The notes: generated by a model not told the origin, from the letters alone. A stretch of 51,338 nucleotides of DNA from Eubacteriales bacterium (GCA_030529655.1 JAUMWJ010000011.1:1-51338), one strand, 5' to 3'; counted from the stretch's first letter, positions 23,527 to 32,223 are shown. Numbers and translations are program-made.

Positions 23527-23555
23527 ATCATACTCATTTTACCGTCGTCCGTCAA
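23527..23555 (-). promoter_or_regulatory. Sigma-A promoter of the zinc-ribbon gene
   Basis: TTGACG (23550-23555) and TATGAT (23527-23532) are 17 bp apart, facing away from the udk promoter. Confidence 0.6.
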
Positions 23556-23605
23556 CTGTATTTCCTGGAAATTCATGCTTTTTTTACAAGTTTCCCGTCT
23601 GCATC

Positions 23606-23634
23606 TTGCTTTTTTCTCTTTCTTTTTTTATAAT
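23606..23634 (+). promoter_or_regulatory. Sigma-A promoter of udk
   Basis: TTGCTT (23606-23611) and TATAAT (23629-23634) are 17 bp apart in a T-rich stretch, 35 bp before the start codon. Confidence 0.7.
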
Positions 23635-23669
23635 ACGCACAGTACCACTTCTTAGGGAGGGACATAGAT

Positions 23670-24284
23670 TTGAATACCATCTTTATCGGCATTGCCGGCG
23701 GCACAGGCAGCGGCAAAACCACATTGACCCAGCACCTGTCTTCCCACTTCGGTGAGGAGATCAGCGTGGTGCATCACGATAATTACTATAAGCGTCAGGA
23801 TCGGCCATTTGAGGAGCGATGCAAGCAAAATTACGATCATCCCGATGCGTTTGACACCGATTTGATGATCGAGGATCTGAAAAAGCTCAAACGCGGTGAA
23901 ACCATCCACTGCCCGGTCTATTCCTACGCTGAGCACAACCGTACAGAGGAAACGCTGGCGGTCAAGCCGACTAAGGTGGTCATTGTGGAGGGAATTCTCA
24001 TTTTCCATGATCCGCGGCTGCGTGAGCTGCTGGACATTAAGATCTTCGTAGAAGCAGATGCCGATGTGCGTATCCTGCGCCGTGCCCTGCGCGATGTGGA
24101 GGATCGCGGTCGATCCATGCAATCGGTGGTGACGCAGTATCTTACCACCGTTAAGCCCATGCACGAGCAATTTGTGGAGCCAAGCCGGAAATATGCCGAC
24201 ATCGTGGTGCTGGAGGGCGGTCATAATCTGGTGGCGCTGGACATGATCATGCAGCGCATTGCCAACCACATTGCAGAAAATTGA
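23670..24284 (+). CDS. udk: Uridine kinase
   Basis: 204 residues, normal length. The P-loop is GIAGGTGSGKTT (7-18). VVHHDNYYK near 33, YDHPDAFDTDLM near 55, PVYSYAEHNRTEET near 82 and RRALRDVEDRGRS near 138 are uridine kinase motifs. It phosphorylates uridine and cytidine in pyrimidine salvage. The start is TTG, preceded by AGGGAGGG with seven-base spacing; no closer ATG exists. Monocistronic, between its own promoter and a strong terminator. Confidence 0.93.
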   Translation: MNTIFIGIAGGTGSGKTTLTQHLSSHFGEEISVVHHDNYYKRQDRPFEERCKQNYDHPDAFDTDLMIEDLKKLKRGETIHCPVYSYAEHNRTEETLAVKPTKVVIVEGILIFHDPRLRELLDIKIFVEADADVRILRRALRDVEDRGRSMQSVVTQYLTTVKPMHEQFVEPSRKYADIVVLEGGHNLVALDMIMQRIANHIAEN

Positions 24285-24287
24285 CGC

Positions 24288-24324
24288 AAAAAAATGTTGC
24301 AGACCGTTGTCTGCAACATTTTTT
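24288..24324. terminator. Bidirectional terminator
   Basis: AAAAAATGTTGCAGAC / GTCTGCAACATTTTTT with a four-base loop separates udk from the converging YcxB-like gene. Confidence 0.9.
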
Positions 24325-24905
24325 CATTTCCTGATCTCGCGCTCATAAATGGTGTCGCCATAGCCGTAATGCTCCAACGCATATCTGACGGTAAGCACCG
24401 ATTCCGGTGTATATGGCAGAAGGAACATCATCGGAATCTTCAAGGGAAGCACAATTACCTCATCCGTGATGAAGCAACCGTCATAGTCGCTCCACAGCAC
24501 CTTCATCTCCGTCCCGTTATCCCTGCACATCTGAATCCCCACCTCGTCGAATATGATTCGACCGGTGTGGCCGCTTCGTTCATGAAATTGCTTCCACGCA
24601 TTGCTATAGGAACGGCGGTAGGATAATGCCAGCAACAGCTCGAAAATGCCGCAAAAGCCACAAATCACAGCCAGACATTGTATCCCATCATCGACAAGCA
24701 GTATGGCCAGAACAAAACTCAGAACCGCCAATATTCCAAAATATCCTGCGCATATATACAGTCTGTGCAGCATCCGGGTACCCGATCTGCACTTGATATT
24801 GCGCTTTTTCAAACGCCGGCGGTTGGCAGCGATTCCTTGCGCCACATCGAACTGGCGCTCGCAATTCGACAGCTCATAGTCCAGCGTAAAAACCGTATCT
24901 GTCAT
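24324..24905 (-). CDS. YcxB-like membrane protein
   Basis: 193 residues with two membrane segments (about 48-66 and 74-92). The C-terminal part (HTGRIIFDEVGIQMCRDNGTEMKVLWSDYDGCFITDEVIVL) matches the YcxB-like domain pattern of a short beta-domain behind a two-helix hairpin. Function unknown. The start overlaps the TSCPD stop as ATGA, so translation is coupled. Confidence 0.7.
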   Translation of the reverse strand: MTDTVFTLDYELSNCERQFDVAQGIAANRRRLKKRNIKCRSGTRMLHRLYICAGYFGILAVLSFVLAILLVDDGIQCLAVICGFCGIFELLLALSYRRSYSNAWKQFHERSGHTGRIIFDEVGIQMCRDNGTEMKVLWSDYDGCFITDEVIVLPLKIPMMFLLPYTPESVLTVRYALEHYGYGDTIYEREIRK

Positions 24906-25156
24906 TCTGCCTGCTCCAGCGCTTTTTCCAACGCAACAGCGATTTGGTCAGGGCAGGAGCTGGGCTTCATGCCGCAGCGAATGCCTTTCATGCGGCGAAT
25001 GGCCTCCTGCGCCGGCATACCGATAATCAGGGAGGATATGCCCTGCAAATTGCCGGAACAACCACCCAACACCTGCACATCACGGATGATGCCGTCTTCT
25101 ACATCCACCTGGATTCTTTGAGAGCAAACACCCTTAGGTGTATACGTATAAGTCAT
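24902..25156 (-). CDS. TIGR03905-type TSCPD domain protein
   Basis: 84 residues with the typical pattern TYTPKGVCSQRIQVDVEDGIIRDVQVLGGCSGNLQGISSLIIGM and IRRMKGIRCGMKPSSCPDQIA. The TSCPD-type domain resembles the C-terminal part of B12-dependent ribonucleotide reductases. The four conserved Cys suggest a metal or redox role; function is not established. AGGAG precedes the ATG. Confidence 0.9.
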   Translation of the reverse strand: MTYTYTPKGVCSQRIQVDVEDGIIRDVQVLGGCSGNLQGISSLIIGMPAQEAIRRMKGIRCGMKPSSCPDQIAVALEKALEQAE

Positions 25157-25180
25157 AGCTGCATTCTCCTTTATCTTTGG

Positions 25181-25210
25181 ATTTTATCTTTATTGTATCA
25201 CATCTGTCAA
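25181..25210 (-). promoter_or_regulatory. Sigma-A promoter of the TSCPD/YcxB-like pair
   Basis: TTGACA (25205-25210) and TAAAAT (25181-25186) are 18 bp apart. Confidence 0.65.
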
Positions 25211-25254
25211 CATTTTACGCAACAGCTTCCCCTGTTACTTTCCATTTGCGGCAT

Positions 25255-25299
25255 AAAAAAGGCACTGATACATTTCTTACAAATGTATCAGTGCCTTTT
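25255..25299 (-). terminator. Terminator of spo0A
   Basis: AAGGCACTGATACATTT with AAATGTATCAGTGCCTT, a 17-bp perfect stem, followed by TTTTTT on the minus strand. Confidence 0.9.
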
Positions 25300-25306
25300 G
25301 CTTCAT

Positions 25307-26062
25307 TTATGCCCGTTTCTGCTTGATCTGAAGCTGCAGGCGGTCAGCGATCATGGCGATGAACTCCGAATTGGTGGGCTTGCCCTTGGCTGAATTCACC
25401 GTGTAGCCGAAGTATTTCTGCAAAGTCTCCAGATCACCCCGATCCCACGCCACCTCAATGGCGTGACGAATGGCGCGTTCTACGCGAGAGGGTGTGGTGG
25501 AAAACCGCTTGGCCACCTCGGGGTACAGCACCTTTGTCACCGCATTGATCACATCCATGTCATTCACGGCAATCATGATGGCCTCACGCAAATACTGATA
25601 GCCCTTGATATGGGCCGGAACGCCAATTTCGTGAATGACTGCGGTAACGCGGCTTTCCAGGAGAGGTTGCGCAGGTGAATGACTTTCTTCACGGCAGGCA
25701 TGACGCATATGCTCCAACAGAGATTCTTCGCTGCACGGTTTGGGCAAAAAGTAACTGACGCCCAGCTCCATGGCTTCGGCAATGGTTCGCTCTCCGCAGA
25801 AAGCCGATACCACGATCACGCGGGGCAGATACGCTTTCCGACTGCGCATCTGACGAAGTAAGCCAAAGCCGTCCAGTCCCGGCAGCATAATGTCCATCAC
25901 CAGAAGATCCGGCTGCGTTTTGGCGATTTGATTCGCTGCCTCCAAACCGTCGCTAACCGATCCCACTACCGTGAACTCCCCCGTATTTTCTATGCTCTGT
26001 TGCAGCAAAAGTCGCATTTCCTCACTTGCATCAGCAAGCAGTACCTTCATTTCATTCTTCAT
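25307..26062 (-). CDS. spo0A: Sporulation master response regulator Spo0A
   Basis: 251 residues. The receiver domain has LLADASE, phospho-acceptor Asp57 in [17 protein letters not shown] and FLPKP (conserved Lys). The C-terminal effector domain contains [45 protein letters not shown] (recognition helix) and [16 protein letters not shown], which are diagnostic for Spo0A. It binds 0A boxes and commits the cell to sporulation. It lies downstream of spoIVB, as in most spore formers. The ATG at 26062 follows AAGGA; the ATG four codons on is also possible. Confidence 0.95.
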   Translation of the reverse strand: MKNEMKVLLADASEEMRLLLQQSIENTGEFTVVGSVSDGLEAANQIAKTQPDLLVMDIMLPGLDGFGLLRQMRSRKAYLPRVIVVSAFCGERTIAEAMELGVSYFLPKPCSEESLLEHMRHACREESHSPAQPLLESRVTAVIHEIGVPAHIKGYQYLREAIMIAVNDMDVINAVTKVLYPEVAKRFSTTPSRVERAIRHAIEVAWDRGDLETLQKYFGYTVNSAKGKPTNSEFIAMIADRLQLQIKQKRA

Positions 26063-26150
26063 ATCGTTCCATTCCTTTTCCAACCTAAAAATGTTCACAG
26101 AGCTTTCAGCCTTGTGCGGCAAATCAACATTTATCGCTTGCCTCGGTTAT

Positions 26151-26226
26151 AAATTAGCAGAATCAGACATCCTATTCAAGGGAATTTTGTCGAATATAAC
26201 CAATAATTATCCAACTCTTTTCGACA
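26151..26226 (-). promoter_or_regulatory. spo0A promoter region with two 0A boxes
   Basis: TTGAAT (26174-26179) and TAATTT (26151-26156) are 17 bp apart. TGTCGAA, the 0A-box core, occurs at 26188-26194 on the plus strand and at 26220-26226 on the minus strand. Their position just upstream of the -35 box suggests that Spo0A controls its own gene. Confidence 0.65.
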
Positions 26227-26286
26227 TTATTTGTATATTGTGCCGTATATTGTGGTAAAGCGTCGATATTGATGCCATATCCTGTG

Positions 26287-26499
26287 TCAACGCACCATCC
26301 CGCAGCGATACTCCTCGTTGATCTGACGCAGCTCCTTTTCTCCGTCGATATAAGGGTGTTAGATCGTTTCCACGCGGCCTCCGCCTACATTGTCACAGCC
26401 GTTGCAGTTTTCACATTCTCCGCCGCAAGCTGCTAATCCACGGTGGACAATTTCCATCCGTTCCTTTCGTGTGGTATCTTTTATCAATAAGGATTTCAT
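26287..26499 (-). pseudogene. Small Cys-rich protein gene with in-frame stop
   Basis: Read from ATG 26499 (GAGGTGAG upstream), the frame gives MKSLLIKDTTRKERMEIVHR, then a Cys-rich part (AACGGECENCNGCDNVGGGRVETI). It stops at TAA (26359-26361) and continues in the same frame as HPYIDGEKELRQINEEYRCGMVR to a proper TGA. I recall clostridial proteins of about 70 residues in which a Tyr stands at this point before PYIDGEKE, so TAC or TAT to TAA is the likely change. The 46-residue Cys-rich part could still be functional. It lies between spoIVB and spo0A. Confidence 0.65.
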
Positions 26500-26520
26500 C
26501 TGTTCTCACCTCTTTTCAAC

Positions 26521-26557
26521 AGAGAGAAAACCGGGGATCAACCCCGGTTTTCTCTGT
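26521..26557 (-). terminator. Stem-loop terminator after spoIVB
   Basis: AGAGAAAACCGGGG/CCCCGGTTTTCTCT is a perfect 14-bp stem with a five-base loop. On the minus strand only CTGTTG follows, so termination may be partial, leaving the Cys-rich gene and spo0A partly linked to spoIVB. Confidence 0.75.
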
Positions 26558-26560
26558 GAA

Positions 26561-27595
26561 TTATCCTGCTGCATGGAGCATATTTTCCATGAGTATGCCA
26601 TATCCCTGTTGGGGATCGTTTACCAGAACATGGGTCACTGCCCCGACAAATTTTCCGTTCTGGATAATCGGGCTGCCGCTCATTCCCTGCACAATACCGC
26701 CGGTGGCATTTAACAATCGCTGATCGGTGACGCGCAGCAGCAGATTTCGCGTCGGCTGTGTGTCGTCATACAGCTTGACAATTTCCACCGCATATTCCTG
26801 CGTTTCGCTGCCGCTGATAGTGGCAAGGATCGTCGCCTTGCCGGTGGACACTTCCTGTGGGCTTGCCACCGGAAGGGCCTTGGCATCCTTGAGAAAATCC
26901 TGATCATCTACCGTACCGAAGATACCGCCCTCGGTATTGGCTGACACAGTGCCTACATCACGCTGTACGGAAAAATCGCCTTTCAGCTCACCCGGATCGC
27001 CGCGAGTGCCCTTTTTCACCGCCTTCACTGTGGTTTCCATAATGGAACCGGAGGATAGCGGCATCAACTGGTGCGTGTCCACATCCGTAATACCGTGTCC
27101 CAGCGCGCCGTATGCGCCGCTTGCCGGATCATAATAGGTCAAGGTACCGATACCCGCCATACTGTCACGGATCCATGCACCCAGACGGCAGACTCCGTCA
27201 GGGCAGACCACCGGTTTGGCGGAAACATCCATTCTTTTACTGCCTCGCATGACCGTTAATGTCACCGCCGCAGTTCCGTTCTCCTGTAAAAAGGACTGCA
27301 GATGCTCCGTAGATTCAACTTTTGTTTCGTTTATCTGGAGAATCAGGTCTCCTTCCTTTAAGCCGCAATCCTTTGCAGGAGATACCGTTTTCCCTTGCAT
27401 TTCCACTTCCGAGGTGGCCACGATCAATACGCCATCGGCAAAAAGCTTAATGCCCACCGCTTTGCCTAACGGGATCAAGCAGCGTTCACCGGGTGTTGCC
27501 CATGCCCACTGGCAGCACGAAAACAGCGATAGAACGGCTGCCAGCATAAATGCAGCAAGGCGCTGCACGGTTCGCTTTGTTTGCGTTTCATGCAT
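26561..27595 (-). CDS. spoIVB: SpoIVB peptidase (S55 family)
   Basis: 344 residues. An N-terminal signal anchor (about 11-33) is followed by a PDZ domain (about 55-125, VSPAKDCGLKEGDLILQINE) and the S55 serine peptidase. The catalytic His is in GALGHGITD (His167) and the Ser in GMSGSP (Ser306). In the forespore SpoIVB is secreted across the inner membrane and cleaves SpoIVFA, which releases pro-sigma-K processing. ATG follows AAGGGGTGA. A palindrome TTGTCGCCGACGACAA lies at 27618-27633 upstream. About 80 residues shorter than in Bacillus, as in other Clostridia. Confidence 0.93.
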   Translation of the reverse strand: MHETQTKRTVQRLAAFMLAAVLSLFSCCQWAWATPGERCLIPLGKAVGIKLFADGVLIVATSEVEMQGKTVSPAKDCGLKEGDLILQINETKVESTEHLQSFLQENGTAAVTLTVMRGSKRMDVSAKPVVCPDGVCRLGAWIRDSMAGIGTLTYYDPASGAYGALGHGITDVDTHQLMPLSSGSIMETTVKAVKKGTRGDPGELKGDFSVQRDVGTVSANTEGGIFGTVDDQDFLKDAKALPVASPQEVSTGKATILATISGSETQEYAVEIVKLYDDTQPTRNLLLRVTDQRLLNATGGIVQGMSGSPIIQNGKFVGAVTHVLVNDPQQGYGILMENMLHAAG

Positions 27596-27704
27596 TGGAT
27601 CACCCCTTATTAAATTGTTGTCGCCGACGACAATGTTACTTTGTGCAAATCACATCGTTTCATGTCAAGCAAATAAAGGTGTTGTTGGTCTGGCACTTTT
27701 TAAC

Positions 27705-27732
27705 AAAAAAACGCCGCAATAGCGGCGTTTTT
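27705..27732 (-). terminator. Terminator of the ABC ATPase gene
   Basis: AACGCCGC / GCGGCGTT with loop AATA, followed on the minus strand by a run of seven or more T. Confidence 0.88.
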
Positions 27733-27738
27733 GATGTA

Positions 27739-28494
27739 TTATTTGCGGCACTCCGCGGTGATCTCCGCCTTGAGTTTCTGCATTTGAGGCGTGTTCAGAT
27801 CTCGGGGATAGGACAATGCATCCAAGTCAAACTCACGCACGGTGCTGTCCGGGTGCATCACGATGATCTTTTGCGCCAGAAGCAGCGCCTCCTCCAACTG
27901 ATGGGTCACCAGCACAATGGTACGCTGCATTTCCTCCTGAATATGCAGCAGTTCGTTTTGCAGTTCCTCCCGTGTAATAAAGTCCAACGATGCAAACGGC
28001 TCATCCATCAGCAAAAGCTGCGCCTGACTCGCCAGTACACGCGCCAGACCCAAACGCTGCTTCATGCCGGTAGACAGCTCCATCGGGGTCAGATCGGCAT
28101 AGTCGCCCAGACGCGCCAGCTTCACCAGACGCTCCGCCAAGGCCATGCGCTCCTCCGGCGTGCGGCCGGCACCGGCTGCCAACGCCACATTGCGCAGCAC
28201 CGATGTCCATGTAATCACATAGGGTTCCGGCGTCAAAATGGCGCTGTGCCAATCTGCAGGCATGGAAATTATGCCCTCATCCGGCTGGTCCTGTCCGTTC
28301 AAAAGGCGCAGCAGCGTGCTTTTACCGCAGCCGCTGCGGCCTACAATGGCTGTCAGTTTGCCAATAGGGAAGGAAACATTCAGATCGCGCAGCACTGTCT
28401 GTGTGCGCGTGGGACGCTGGGCGTGATCCACAATAATATCCGTACCCTGGGTTGTATAACTTTTTGTGATATGTTCCAGTTTAATCTCTTTCAT
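27739..28494 (-). CDS. ABC transporter ATP-binding protein, nitrate/taurine-type, orphan
   Basis: 251 residues. Walker A is GRSGCGKST (52-60), the signature LSTGMKQR (140-147), Walker B LLLMDEP (160-166) and the switch His is in VLVTHQLEEA. The overall pattern is the SsuB/TauB/NitT group, which normally powers uptake of small anions. The Q-loop Gln expected before the xPxxxxxW segment is absent: the sequence reads AILTPEPYVITW. No permease or binding protein is adjacent. ATG follows GAGG with its own promoter and palindrome, so it may serve a transporter encoded elsewhere. Confidence 0.82.
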   Translation of the reverse strand: MKEIKLEHITKSYTTQGTDIIVDHAQRPTRTQTVLRDLNVSFPIGKLTAIVGRSGCGKSTLLRLLNGQDQPDEGIISMPADWHSAILTPEPYVITWTSVLRNVALAAGAGRTPEERMALAERLVKLARLGDYADLTPMELSTGMKQRLGLARVLASQAQLLLMDEPFASLDFITREELQNELLHIQEEMQRTIVLVTHQLEEALLLAQKIIVMHPDSTVREFDLDALSYPRDLNTPQMQKLKAEITAECRK

Positions 28495-28504
28495 ATTTGT
28501 GCCT

Positions 28505-28554
28505 CATTTTGCAAAATGTATTCGTATTTTAGCAGAAATCGACCTCCTTTTCAA
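28505..28554 (-). promoter_or_regulatory. Promoter and palindrome of the ABC ATPase gene
   Basis: TTGAAA (28549-28554) and TAAAAT (28526-28531) are 17 bp apart. The perfect palindrome CATTTTGCAAAATG (28505-28518) lies just downstream of the -10 box, in repressor position. Confidence 0.6.
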
Positions 28555-28625
28555 TGCTTTATTCCGATTTGTTTTTTGTACAGGCAGAATCGGATGCAGG
28601 CAGATGGAAATCCCATCTTGCGCTC

Positions 28626-28653
28626 TTGACATAGCACTGTTGTATGATAAACT
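28626..28653 (+). promoter_or_regulatory. Promoter of the ROK-family gene
   Basis: TTGACA (28626-28631) and TAAACT (28648-28653) are 16 bp apart. Confidence 0.6.
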
Positions 28654-28710
28654 TTTAGTAGCCGTTTTTCTGATTTGACAGCGATTTTACACGAAGGAGC
28701 GATGGAGGCA

Positions 28711-30096
28711 ATGAATCAGTTAATCCGTCATGGCATTTCGGCAAATCTTCGTTTTGTACCGGAGCTTGATCCTACCTTTTTCCCTATCGGGCGCTACAAC
28801 CGTGCGTTTCTGTCCACAGCCGCCAAAAGGGTAGCGATCGCCGTGGAACGCACTGACGGTCAGATTGCCGCTGTCCACACCCGTATTCACGGCACACCGG
28901 ACCGTACAGAGGCAGACTGCTACTACATTGATCGCTTAGTCAAGACACTGCTGTGGATGAAAGGCGGCTATAAAATCTATACCGATGATGCCGACACCGC
29001 TTCTTTTTTGCGCTCCCTCTACTGCAAAGGCGGCAAACGGGAATTTGATTGGGATTTCATGAGCAGCGTATTTGAGCAGCCCTTTGAAATCGTGCTGACT
29101 CACACCGTTCCCGAAAGCTGCGACACACCTCAGGCCATAGGCGGCCATTGGGACGGATGCCGCATCGGGTTGGATGCCGGCGGCTCTGACAGGAAGGTAT
29201 CTGCCGTGGTAGACGGAAAAACCGTATATTCTGAGGAGGTCGTCTGGTTTCCCAAATCCCATATCGATCCGGACTATCACTATAACGGTATTGTGGCTGC
29301 GCTGCAATCCGCTGCCGCACATATGCCCCGGGTAGATGCAGTAGGGGTATCCAGCGCAGGTGTGTATATCAACAACCGCACCATGCGCGCCAGTCTGTTC
29401 TTGCAGGTACCGCAGGAGGATTTCAGCGCCAAGGTGCAGGATATTTATATTCGTGCCATTACCGATACCTTCGGCGAGGTGCCGTACCGTGTCATCAACG
29501 ACGGAGATGTCAGCGCACTGGCAGGTGCGATGTGTCTGCGCGATACCTCTGTGTTGGGGATCGCCATGGGGACCAGTGAAGCCGCCGGATACGTGGACGA
29601 AGCAGGCCATCTTACCGGCTGGCTTAATGAGTTGGCCTTTGTTCCCGTAGATGTGTCAAACTCCGCCATGCGCGATGCGTGGTCACAAGATATTGGCTGC
29701 GGCGTCAATTACTTTTCCCAAGAGAGCGTGATCGAATTGGCCACTCGTGCAGGCATTCCGTGGGAGAGCGATATGTCTGCCGCCGAAAAGCTGAAAGTCG
29801 TGCAAAAACACATGGCAGAGGATGATCCGCGTGCTGTGAAGGTGTTTCAATCCATCGGCATATATCTGGGTCATACGCTGGCTTATTACTATGAGCTGTA
29901 TGTCTGTCGCCATGTGTTGCTGTTAGGTCGTGTTATGTCCGGCAAGGGCGGCGATCTGATTCTTGCCACCTGTCAGAAGGTGCTGCAAGGAGAGTATCCG
30001 GAGTTGAATGGCAAAATCGCCCTGTCGCTTCCCGATGAAACCTTCCGACGGATCGGTCAGTCTGCGACGGCGGCCAGTCTGCCTTCGCTGACATAA
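28711..30096 (+). CDS. ROK-family protein (sugar-kinase-like)
   Basis: 461 residues, longer than a usual ROK kinase (about 300). An N-terminal extension of about 150 residues precedes RIGLDAGGSDRKVSAVVDG, the ASKHA phosphate-1 loop. GVSSAGVYINN, VINDGDVSALAGAMC and LGIAMGTSEAAGYVD follow, as in ROK sugar kinases. The ROK zinc-binding CxCG motif is not visible, so catalysis is uncertain; many such Clostridial proteins are simply annotated ROK. Start ATG 28711 has AAGGAG 11 bp upstream; ATG 28702 is too close to it. Substrate unknown. Confidence 0.72.
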   Translation: MNQLIRHGISANLRFVPELDPTFFPIGRYNRAFLSTAAKRVAIAVERTDGQIAAVHTRIHGTPDRTEADCYYIDRLVKTLLWMKGGYKIYTDDADTASFLRSLYCKGGKREFDWDFMSSVFEQPFEIVLTHTVPESCDTPQAIGGHWDGCRIGLDAGGSDRKVSAVVDGKTVYSEEVVWFPKSHIDPDYHYNGIVAALQSAAAHMPRVDAVGVSSAGVYINNRTMRASLFLQVPQEDFSAKVQDIYIRAITDTFGEVPYRVINDGDVSALAGAMCLRDTSVLGIAMGTSEAAGYVDEAGHLTGWLNELAFVPVDVSNSAMRDAWSQDIGCGVNYFSQESVIELATRAGIPWESDMSAAEKLKVVQKHMAEDDPRAVKVFQSIGIYLGHTLAYYYELYVCRHVLLLGRVMSGKGGDLILATCQKVLQGEYPELNGKIALSLPDETFRRIGQSATAASLPSLT

Positions 30097-30150
30097 GAAA
30101 ACCGCAGTCCGGCACATATCTGCTTTCGTTTCAGTTTACTTGCAGACACA

Positions 30151-30199
30151 AAAACAACGCAGCCTGATCCCATAAGAACAGGCTGCGTTTGATCATTTT
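30151..30199. terminator. Bidirectional terminator
   Basis: AACGCAGCCTG pairs with CAGGCTGCGTT around a 12-base loop, with T runs on both outer sides. It ends the ROK gene and the converging PAP2 gene. Confidence 0.82.
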
Positions 30200-30907
30200 T
30201 TATGCTGCTGTTTTATTGCGGCGGCTTATCATGCGTTGTGCCGGATTGATTTTCTGCACCACAGCATAACAGATAAACGAAATGCTGAGTCCGCCGATGA
30301 TGTCGATAAAATAGTGCTGCTTGGTAAATACGGTAGACAGACAGATCAGAATAGCCATCACCAGAGAATAAACGCGAAGTCCCTTGGATACCTCCTGCTG
30401 TTTCCGTATGCCCAAATAGCAGTAGATACTGATCAGGCAATGGTAGGAGGGAAACAGATTGAATGCCAGATCGCTTCCGTCACTGCTGTAAACGATACCC
30501 AGCAGGTGATTGAAAAATCCCTGTTGGGAAGCGATATTCAGCAAACCCTCAGCCCCACGGTCCATGTAGGTGGGAGCAAAGACAAAGATCAGAAAACCTA
30601 TGATATAGGCAGCAGACAGACCGATGATGTAGTTGATGAAATTTTCCTTTCGGGTCAAAGAGGCAAAGATGGGGCCAAAAATCCAGAACACATAGGAAAA
30701 CAGGTAAATCACCACAAAAATGCTTACCACGGGAATATGGTCGTCGATCATGGGGATCTTAGGAACAAATGCCCACGATACCGTTCCGGTCAGATTGGCG
30801 ATCCAGTTTGCCAAACGGTACATACCGTATTGCAAGCCAAAATAGACGAGTCCCAAAATCCACCCGTAACGGGGTATGGCTTTGATGCGCTGCACGATGT
30901 AGTTCAA
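30200..30907 (-). CDS. PAP2-family membrane phosphatase
   Basis: 235 residues with about six membrane segments. Conserved PAP2 features are NLFPSYHCLIS (PSxH motif with Tyr in place of Gly) and STVFTKQHYFIDIIGG (HxxxD), which form a vanadium-peroxidase-like phosphatase site. The Pro-Ser-Tyr-His variant resembles the PAP2_3 group. Probably acts on a lipid phosphate at the membrane. The start is TTG (30907), eight bases after AGAGGA. The ATG 12 codons upstream lies at the expected transcription start, so it is unlikely. Confidence 0.78.
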   Translation of the reverse strand: MNYIVQRIKAIPRYGWILGLVYFGLQYGMYRLANWIANLTGTVSWAFVPKIPMIDDHIPVVSIFVVIYLFSYVFWIFGPIFASLTRKENFINYIIGLSAAYIIGFLIFVFAPTYMDRGAEGLLNIASQQGFFNHLLGIVYSSDGSDLAFNLFPSYHCLISIYCYLGIRKQQEVSKGLRVYSLVMAILICLSTVFTKQHYFIDIIGGLSISFICYAVVQKINPAQRMISRRNKTAA

Positions 30908-30941
30908 ATCGTCACTTCCTCTTTTCTTGTTGATTGTTTCC

Positions 30942-30969
30942 ATTATATCGAAAAACGAAAAAAAAGCAA
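30942..30969 (-). promoter_or_regulatory. Sigma-A promoter of the PAP2 gene
   Basis: TTGCTT (30964-30969) and TATAAT (30942-30947) are 16 bp apart across a T-rich spacer. Confidence 0.6.
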
Positions 30970-30991
30970 CAAAGAAAGCAGATCCCCGCAT

Positions 30992-31024
30992 AAAAAAATC
31001 CTCCGCCCAAAAGCGGAGGATTTT
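30992..31024 (-). terminator. Terminator of ftsZ and the division cluster
   Basis: AAATCCTCCGC with G(C)GGAGGATTT, an 11-bp stem, followed on the minus strand by TTTTTTT. Confidence 0.9.
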
Positions 31025-31034
31025 ACATTTGCTA

Positions 31035-32147
31035 TCAGAATCGATTCTTATTAAAAATCTCCAAAATGGCATCAAAGGAGTGATCCACCTCTGCTTCGGC
31101 GTTCTTCTCCTCCTCGGTCTGATCCAAAGGCATGGGAGCTGTCGGAGCGTCTGCCTGCGCAGGCTGTGCCGTTTCTTCCACCATCATATTACCCTCGTCA
31201 AAACCGGTAGCAATGACCGTCACGCGGATCTCATCGTCCAGCGTTTCGTCGAAGGTGGCGCCGAAGATGGTCAGCGCATCGGGATGTACCGCCTGCTGCA
31301 CCAAAGTCGCTGCCTGTTCAACTTCTTCCAGACCAATATCCACAGAACCGGTCACATTGATCAGCACGCCCTTGGCACCGTTGATAGAGGTTTCCAGCAA
31401 CGGGCTGGAAATGGCCATGCGAGCGGCCTCTTCCGCCTTGCTTTTGCCTGCGGCACGACCTACGCCCATATGAGCAAGACCGGCATCCTTCATCACAGCC
31501 GTCACATCGGCGAAGTCCAGATTGATAAAGCCGGTATCCCGGATCAGGTCGGAAATGGACTGCACCGCCTGACGCAGCACATCATCGGCAATTTCAAAAG
31601 CGTTGGCAAAGGTGATCTTCTGATCGGTGGCGAACTTCAAACGCTCATTGGGGATGATCACAAGGGAGTCCACCTTGCCGCGCAGTTCCTCGATGCCCTG
31701 CTCGGCAGCGGTCATACGGCGGCGACCTTCAAAGCCAAACGGCTTGGTGACAACACCAACGGTCAGCACGCCCAGCTCACGGGCAATTTCCGCCACTACA
31801 GGTGCCGCACCGGTACCTGTACCGCCGCCCATACCGGCGGTGATAAAGACCATGTCTGTTTCTTCCAGCGCCTTGGTGATCTGATTACGGCTCTCCTCCG
31901 CGGCCTTGCGGCCCACTTCGGGGTTGGATCCTGCGCCCTTACCACCGGTCAGTTTTTCGCCGATTTGAATTTTATAATTAGCACTGGACGCATTCAATGC
32001 CTGTTTATCTGTGTTGATCGCAACAAAGTCAACGCCCTTTGCGCCGGAGCGCACCATGCGGTTGACAACATTATTGCCGCCGCCGCCAACACCCACCACT
32101 TTGATGCTGACTACATTTTCGGGGCCAGTTTCCAATCCAAAAGCCAT
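31035..32147 (-). CDS. ftsZ: Cell division protein FtsZ
   Basis: 370 residues. N-terminal GTPase: [23 protein letters not shown], the tubulin signature [16 protein letters not shown], and [14 protein letters not shown]7 loop region [11 protein letters not shown]. The variable linker starts near residue 320, and the C-terminus ends [18 protein letters not shown], a usual partner-binding tail. FtsZ polymerises into the Z ring. ATG at 32147 follows CAGGAGGA. It is last in the cluster and has its own promoter. Confidence 0.97.
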   Translation of the reverse strand: MAFGLETGPENVVSIKVVGVGGGGNNVVNRMVRSGAKGVDFVAINTDKQALNASSANYKIQIGEKLTGGKGAGSNPEVGRKAAEESRNQITKALEETDMVFITAGMGGGTGTGAAPVVAEIARELGVLTVGVVTKPFGFEGRRRMTAAEQGIEELRGKVDSLVIIPNERLKFATDQKITFANAFEIADDVLRQAVQSISDLIRDTGFINLDFADVTAVMKDAGLAHMGVGRAAGKSKAEEAARMAISSPLLETSINGAKGVLINVTGSVDIGLEEVEQAATLVQQAVHPDALTIFGATFDETLDDEIRVTVIATGFDEGNMMVEETAQPAQADAPTAPMPLDQTEEEKNAEAEVDHSFDAILEIFNKNRF

Positions 32148-32223
32148 GACGGTTCCTCCTGCCATAATTTGTATCACGACGACAGATTATCTGTTCGTAA
32201 ACACTAAATAGAGTATCTACCTT

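Noticed and set aside
26359-26361. Recoding of the in-frame stop as selenocysteine or pyrrolysine
   Set aside because: The codon is TAA, which neither system uses, and no SECIS-like hairpin follows.
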